The notes below the pieces were generated by a model. That model was not told the origin of the DNA. It did no database searches and saw only the letters and a list, made by a program, of their open reading frames with translations. The position numbers and the translations under genes were made by a program. DNA of 12,064 bases from Myxococcaceae bacterium (GTDB lineage Bacteria; Myxococcota; Myxococcia; Myxococcales; Myxococcaceae): assembly GCA_018262385.1 (NCBI GenBank), contig JAGSPQ010000230.1, forward strand, positions 1 to 12,064, given 5' to 3'. This document shows positions 9,241-12,064 of this stretch, piece by piece. How positions within the stretch are numbered: position 1 is the stretch's first letter; each line of letters opens with the position of its first letter.

Positions 9241-9630
9241 ATGGATTGCCCGAGCTGCGACGTTGAGATGGTTGATCTCGTAGGAGACGACCATCCGCTT
9301 CGCAAGTGCGGTGAATGCGGCGGATTGTGGATCGACGTCTCCGACTTGAACCGCGTGCTGCTTCACAACAACTCCGTCGGGCTCGAGAGCCTCGGCGGGA
9401 AGGTGAACCCCGAGGCCGACAGCGGCCAGTGTCGCGAGTGCCTCGTCGACCTGGTCCGGGTCGAGGGTGGCGATCGCAACCACCCGATGGGTTACGACAC
9501 CTGCGAGTCCTGTGGCGGAGTCTTCCTCGAGTCCGAGTTCAAGGACGCGAAGGACTTCAAGCAGGCCCAGCAGGAGATCGTCGCCTTCTTCAAGGCGTTC
9601 TCGAACACCAAGAAGAAGAAGGCGATCTAG
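9241..9630 (+). CDS. Double zinc-ribbon (zf-TFIIB type) protein
   Basis: This is a 129-residue protein starting at ATG 9241 behind AGGAAAG at a good spacing. It contains two zinc-ribbon units of the zf-TFIIB kind. The first has Cys3, Cys6, Cys23 and Cys26 (CPSC ... KCGECGGLWID). The second has Cys64, Cys67, Cys88 and Cys91 (CREC ... CESCGGVFLES). In both the second knuckle reads CxxCGG followed by a hydrophobic or aromatic pair and an acidic residue, the hallmark of the family. All eight Cys are present, so two zinc ions are expected. The C-terminus is a predicted helix (FKQAQQEIVAFFKAF) ending in a Lys-rich tail. There is no signal peptide, so it should be cytoplasmic. Members of this family are common but mostly uncharacterised, and no partner is suggested by the context. 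It is convergent with the next gene, with 5 bp between stops. Confidence 0.88.
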   Translation: MDCPSCDVEMVDLVGDDHPLRKCGECGGLWIDVSDLNRVLLHNNSVGLESLGGKVNPEADSGQCRECLVDLVRVEGGDRNHPMGYDTCESCGGVFLESEFKDAKDFKQAQQEIVAFFKAFSNTKKKKAI

Positions 9631-9635
9631 GAAGT

Positions 9636-10493
9636 CTAGGGAACCGACCGGAAGAGGCCCTTGAGGTCCTCCGGCATCTCCTTCGAGTCGCCCTCCAGCC
9701 CGAGGGTGTAGCCGCCCTTCTTCCCCTTCTTGTTCTCGTCGAGGCTGTACTTGAGCGCGAGCTTCCCCTTCGCCCCCGCGATCTCCAGCGTCAGCCGGGT
9801 GGCCGACGCCTCGTAGGTCCCCTCGATCACCTTCTCCTTGGCCCGGGTGGGATCATACGGCTCGAAGCTGTAGCGGAAGGTGCCGTCGAAGTTGAAGGCG
9901 AGGAACCGATCGGGGGTGCCGTCGAAGCCGGCGAACCAGCTGCCCAGCAGCGGCGCGTGGTTCTTGTCGTACTTGAGCTTGGTGGTGAGCCAGCTGCCGT
10001 CGAGCGGCTTGCCCTCGCTGACGAAGATCACGTCGGTGAGGCAGACCGGCTGATCGAGATCGTCGGCCGAGTAGTGGTCGAGGACCTCGATGGTGAACCG
10101 GGTGCCCTCGAGCGGCGGGTTGAAGGTGATGGTCTGCGGCCCACGCTGATCGTCGATGGTGAAGACCTGGGCGGCCTTCGCGCCCTTGATCGACAGCTTC
10201 TTCGCCCGGGAAAACGCCTGAAACGTCTTCTCGTCGAAGTTGTTGCCGGTGGTGACCTTGATCTCGTCCACCCGGGTGACGCCCTTGAAGCCGAAGCTGA
10301 GCAGCTCGCCGAGCGGATCACTGGTGGTGCTGCACCAGGCGGTGGCGTCGCGGCCGTCGAGCAGGTTCAGCGGCTGGTAGAGCGTCGGGCGCGAGTCCTT
10401 CTTGAAGTAGCCGGTGGCCTGCGCATAGCCGATCGGGCCGGCGGCCGCGGGCAGCGCCAACAAGCAGGCCAATCCCCCAGAGAGGAGTTTCAT
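9636..10493 (-). CDS. Secreted protein with discoidin/NADase-type glycan-binding-like domain and C-terminal beta-barrel-like domain
   Basis: The ATG at 10493-10491 gives 285 residues. The frame is open much further upstream, but only this start places a signal peptide (MKLLSGGLACLLALPAAAG, likely cut after Ala18) at the N-terminus, and the upstream part overlaps the divergent gene. Residues about 35-160 (NLLDGRDATAWC, LGELLSFGF, VDEIKVTTGNN, FTIEVLDHY, CLTDVIF) match the pattern of discoidin-like domains annotated as NADase-type glycan-binding. Cys54 and Cys151 could form a disulphide. Residues about 183-270 (LLGSWFAG, FLAFNFDGTFRYSF, VIEGTYEASATRLTLEI, LALKYSL) alternate strands like a small calycin or lipocalin-type barrel. 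No catalytic NADase domain is present, so the name refers only to the binding fold. Localisation in the periplasm, outer surface or medium is inferred. The ligand is unknown. The ribosome-binding site is weak (GGAG, about 12 nt upstream). Confidence 0.75.
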   Translation of the reverse strand: MKLLSGGLACLLALPAAAGPIGYAQATGYFKKDSRPTLYQPLNLLDGRDATAWCSTTSDPLGELLSFGFKGVTRVDEIKVTTGNNFDEKTFQAFSRAKKLSIKGAKAAQVFTIDDQRGPQTITFNPPLEGTRFTIEVLDHYSADDLDQPVCLTDVIFVSEGKPLDGSWLTTKLKYDKNHAPLLGSWFAGFDGTPDRFLAFNFDGTFRYSFEPYDPTRAKEKVIEGTYEASATRLTLEIAGAKGKLALKYSLDENKKGKKGGYTLGLEGDSKEMPEDLKGLFRSVP

Positions 10494-10646
10494 GGGCGGA
10501 TGATGCTCCGATGCGGCGCGGCGGGGAAGATTTCCCTCCTTGCCAGGTTCAACGTTCGTGGCATGTAGCGCGCCCATGCCCTTTCGCCTGCCTGATCGCT
10601 GCGCGGTTCCCTGTCGGATTTCAGGCTCGCTTCGGGGCCGGTGGTC
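10494..10646. promoter_or_regulatory. Divergent intergenic region with overlapping inverted repeats
   Basis: This 153-bp region separates the starts of the secreted protein (minus) and the PPC-repeat lipoprotein (plus). It holds three exact inverted repeats: GGGAA-N3-TTCCC (10524-10536), TGCCA-N13-TGGCA (10541-10563) and GGCATG-N9-CATGCC (10560-10580). The last two share GGCA. AACGTT at 10551-10556 sits close to the middle of the second. They are candidate operator sites for coordinated control of the two genes. I see no clear -35/-10 pair in either direction and no T-tract that would make any of them a terminator. Confidence 0.35.
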
Positions 10647-12064
10647 ATGAGGAGCCTGACTGTTGGAGGGCTGCTCGCATTCATCGCCGTCGGCTGCACC
10701 TGCGACCGCGGGACCACCGTCGATGCCGGCCCGATCGACGCGGGCCCGCTGGGCTTGAGCGAGAAGGAGCCCAACGAGCGGCCGGACAACGCACTCGAGC
10801 TGTCGGGCAGCAGCCTGGTCCAGGCCAACCTCGGCGCCGACCCCGCCAGGCCGGACGAAGACTGGTACCTGCTGAAGTCCGCCCTGCCCCGCACCGTCGA
10901 GCTGACGGTGAGCTGCCCGCCCGGCGCCGACATCGCGCTCGAGGTGATGGACGAGACGCGCACCTCGCTGGCGCTGATCAACGCCGAAGGGCCCGGCCAG
11001 CCCGAGCGACTGCCCAACCTCGACGTGTCGGGCAAGGCGTTCGTCCGGATCACCGGAGCGAAGAAGGGCGCGGGCGGCGCGTACACCCTGACCGCGATGT
11101 TCCGCGAGCGGCCGCCGGGGTTCGAGCTCGAGCCTTCCGATCGGCGGGTCGACGCCACCTCGGTGCCGCTGGGCTCGGCGATCTCGGGCTTCGTCGCCCA
11201 CCCCAACGACTCCGACTGGTTCCGGTTCGAGCTGCCCTCCAACGCCCAGCCGCTGGAAGAAGAGGCGGACTCAGGGGAAGCGGGCGATGCCGGCGAGGCC
11301 GATGCGGGGTCGATCGATGCGGGGCCGGTGAAGGAAGCCGCGCGGCTGGCGCTGCGGGTCGAGGTGTCGCCGGTCGAGGGCGTGGCGTTCGACGTCCAGG
11401 TGATGACCGAGGCCGAGGCGGTGCTGTTCTCGGCGAAGTCGAAGGACGGCGCCGGGCTGAGCCTGCGCAACGTCGGGGTTCGGGAGACCGATCGGGTGAT
11501 CTACGTGGTGGTGAAGAGCGCGTGGCAGGGCAGCGGGAAGGACGCCAGGCGCGGCTTCAACTCCAGCACCTACTACACCCTCACCGTCGCGCAGGAGGAA
11601 GCGGGGGCCTCTTCCGAGTTCGAGCCGAACGACGATCTGAGCCACGCCACCGCGCTGAGCGCCGACAGCTACCGGGAAGGGTTCCTCTCTTCGAAGGGCG
11701 ACGTCGACTGCTTCAAGCTCGAGACCGACGGGCCGTCGCTGGCGAAGGTGACGGTCACCGGGGTCGAGAAGATCGACCTGGCGCTCACCGTGATGAAGGT
11801 CGGCGAGAAGGGCGACGAGGCGCTGATCAAGGCGAACGACGGCGCGGTGAAGGAGCCCGAGACCCTCAACAACGTCGGCTGCAACAAGGTCTGCTACTTC
11901 CGGGTCGAGGCGGCGGCGCGGAAGGTCGACGGCAAGTGGGTGAAGGACGACGAGAACGCAGAGATGGCGTACCGGATCTCTGCGGTGGTGACGGCCGACG
12001 ACGGGTCCGAGGAGCGCGAGCCGAACGCGACGGTCGAGACGGCGATGCCGCTCAAGCCGGGGGT
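10647..12064 (+). CDS. Lipoprotein with tandem PPC-like repeats and DAG linkers (3' end outside window)
   Basis: I translated this from ATG 10647; 472 codons are visible and the frame is open at the window end. The N-terminus has a hydrophobic stretch ending in AVGC, with Cys17 the likely lipidated residue, followed by CTC. A short linker with two Asp-Ala-Gly-Pro units (26-34) tethers the repeats. Four repeat starts are seen: EPNERPDNA (41), EPSDRRVDATSV (162), EPNDDLSHATAL (326) and EPNATVETAMPL (458). After three of them comes a D-D/SDW-F/Y or DVDCFKL strand (DEDWYLL, NDSDWFRF, GDVDCFKL), the usual pattern of bacterial pre-peptidase C-terminal (PPC) beta-sandwich domains. The second unit is longer because of an acidic DAG-rich insert (about 203-230). 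No peptidase domain is visible in this part. It is probably an envelope-anchored surface or scaffold protein; its role is unknown. No clear Shine-Dalgarno precedes the ATG. Confidence 0.85.
   Translation, partial: MRSLTVGGLLAFIAVGCTCDRGTTVDAGPIDAGPLGLSEKEPNERPDNALELSGSSLVQANLGADPARPDEDWYLLKSALPRTVELTVSCPPGADIALEVMDETRTSLALINAEGPGQPERLPNLDVSGKAFVRITGAKKGAGGAYTLTAMFRERPPGFELEPSDRRVDATSVPLGSAISGFVAHPNDSDWFRFELPSNAQPLEEEADSGEAGDAGEADAGSIDAGPVKEAARLALRVEVSPVEGVAFDVQVMTEAEAVLFSAKSKDGAGLSLRNVGVRETDRVIYVVVKSAWQGSGKDARRGFNSSTYYTLTVAQEEAGASSEFEPNDDLSHATALSADSYREGFLSSKGDVDCFKLETDGPSLAKVTVTGVEKIDLALTVMKVGEKGDEALIKANDGAVKEPETLNNVGCNKVCYFRVEAAARKVDGKWVKDDENAEMAYRISAVVTADDGSEEREPNATVETAMPLKPG

Noticed and set aside
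9648..9674. Hairpin with GAGGCCC/GGTCCTC stem and TTGA loop just after the convergent stops of the zinc-ribbon and secreted-protein genes.
   Set aside because: There is one mismatch and a bulge, no T-tract follows in either direction, and it lies inside the last codons of the minus-strand gene. Not enough to call an intrinsic terminator.
10494..11201. N-terminal extension of the secreted minus-strand protein to 11201.
   Set aside because: The signal peptide begins at the ATG at 10493, and the extension lies antisense to the PPC lipoprotein with typical shadow composition.

Overview
The window looks like chromosomal DNA of a high-GC, myxobacterium-like bacterium (Myxococcota or former Deltaproteobacteria). 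Third codon positions are overwhelmingly G or C. GTG and TTG starts are used freely. The two genes at the window edges are lipoproteins with a Cys-X-Cys start to the mature protein, and one carries Asp-Ala-Gly (DAG) linkers and PPC-like repeats. The taxonomic guess is inference; no rRNA or marker placement was possible.

Layout. (1) 1-605, minus: 5' part of a lipoprotein with an ASH/choice-of-anchor-D-like beta-sandwich; its 3' end lies outside the window. (2) 730-2532, plus: a membrane-associated MutS-like ATPase, divergent from gene 1 across a 124-bp region that holds a perfect inverted repeat overlapping a candidate promoter. (3) 4715 down to 2541, minus: a two-gene unit, first a seven-repeat TPR protein, then a CNNM/CBS/CorC (HlyC/CorC-family) membrane protein. 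It converges on the MutS-like gene with 8 bp between stops. (4) 4782-5834, plus: a CapA-type metallophosphatase, divergent from the TPR gene. (5) 5831 to about 5932, minus: a very basic coding-like stretch with no recognisable start codon. (6) 5944-9146, plus: a tight housekeeping operon prfA-prmC-murA. RF1 is followed by the methyltransferase that modifies RF1's own GGQ glutamine (4-bp TTGA overlap), then by MurA with no gap. (7) 9241-9630, plus: a double zinc-ribbon protein with its own promoter-like region. (8) 10493 down to 9636, minus: a secreted two-domain protein (discoidin/NADase-type glycan-binding-like fold plus a C-terminal beta-barrel-like domain). (9) 10647 to the window end, plus: a lipoprotein of at least four EPN-started PPC-like repeats, truncated by the window edge.

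How they work together. The only clear functional unit is prfA-prmC-murA (translation termination plus peptidoglycan precursor synthesis). The TPR and CorC-like genes are probably co-transcribed. The other genes are singletons meeting divergently or convergently, several of them aimed at the cell envelope. I see no rRNA, tRNA, CRISPR array, insertion sequence, integrase or phage gene. No stretch longer than 300 bases lacks a gene; the longest gap is 153 bp (10494-10646). I found no convincing evidence of a wholly new multi-gene system. The most unusual items are the membrane MutS homologue, the start-less basic ORF in front of prfA, and the operator-like inverted repeats in two divergent promoter regions.
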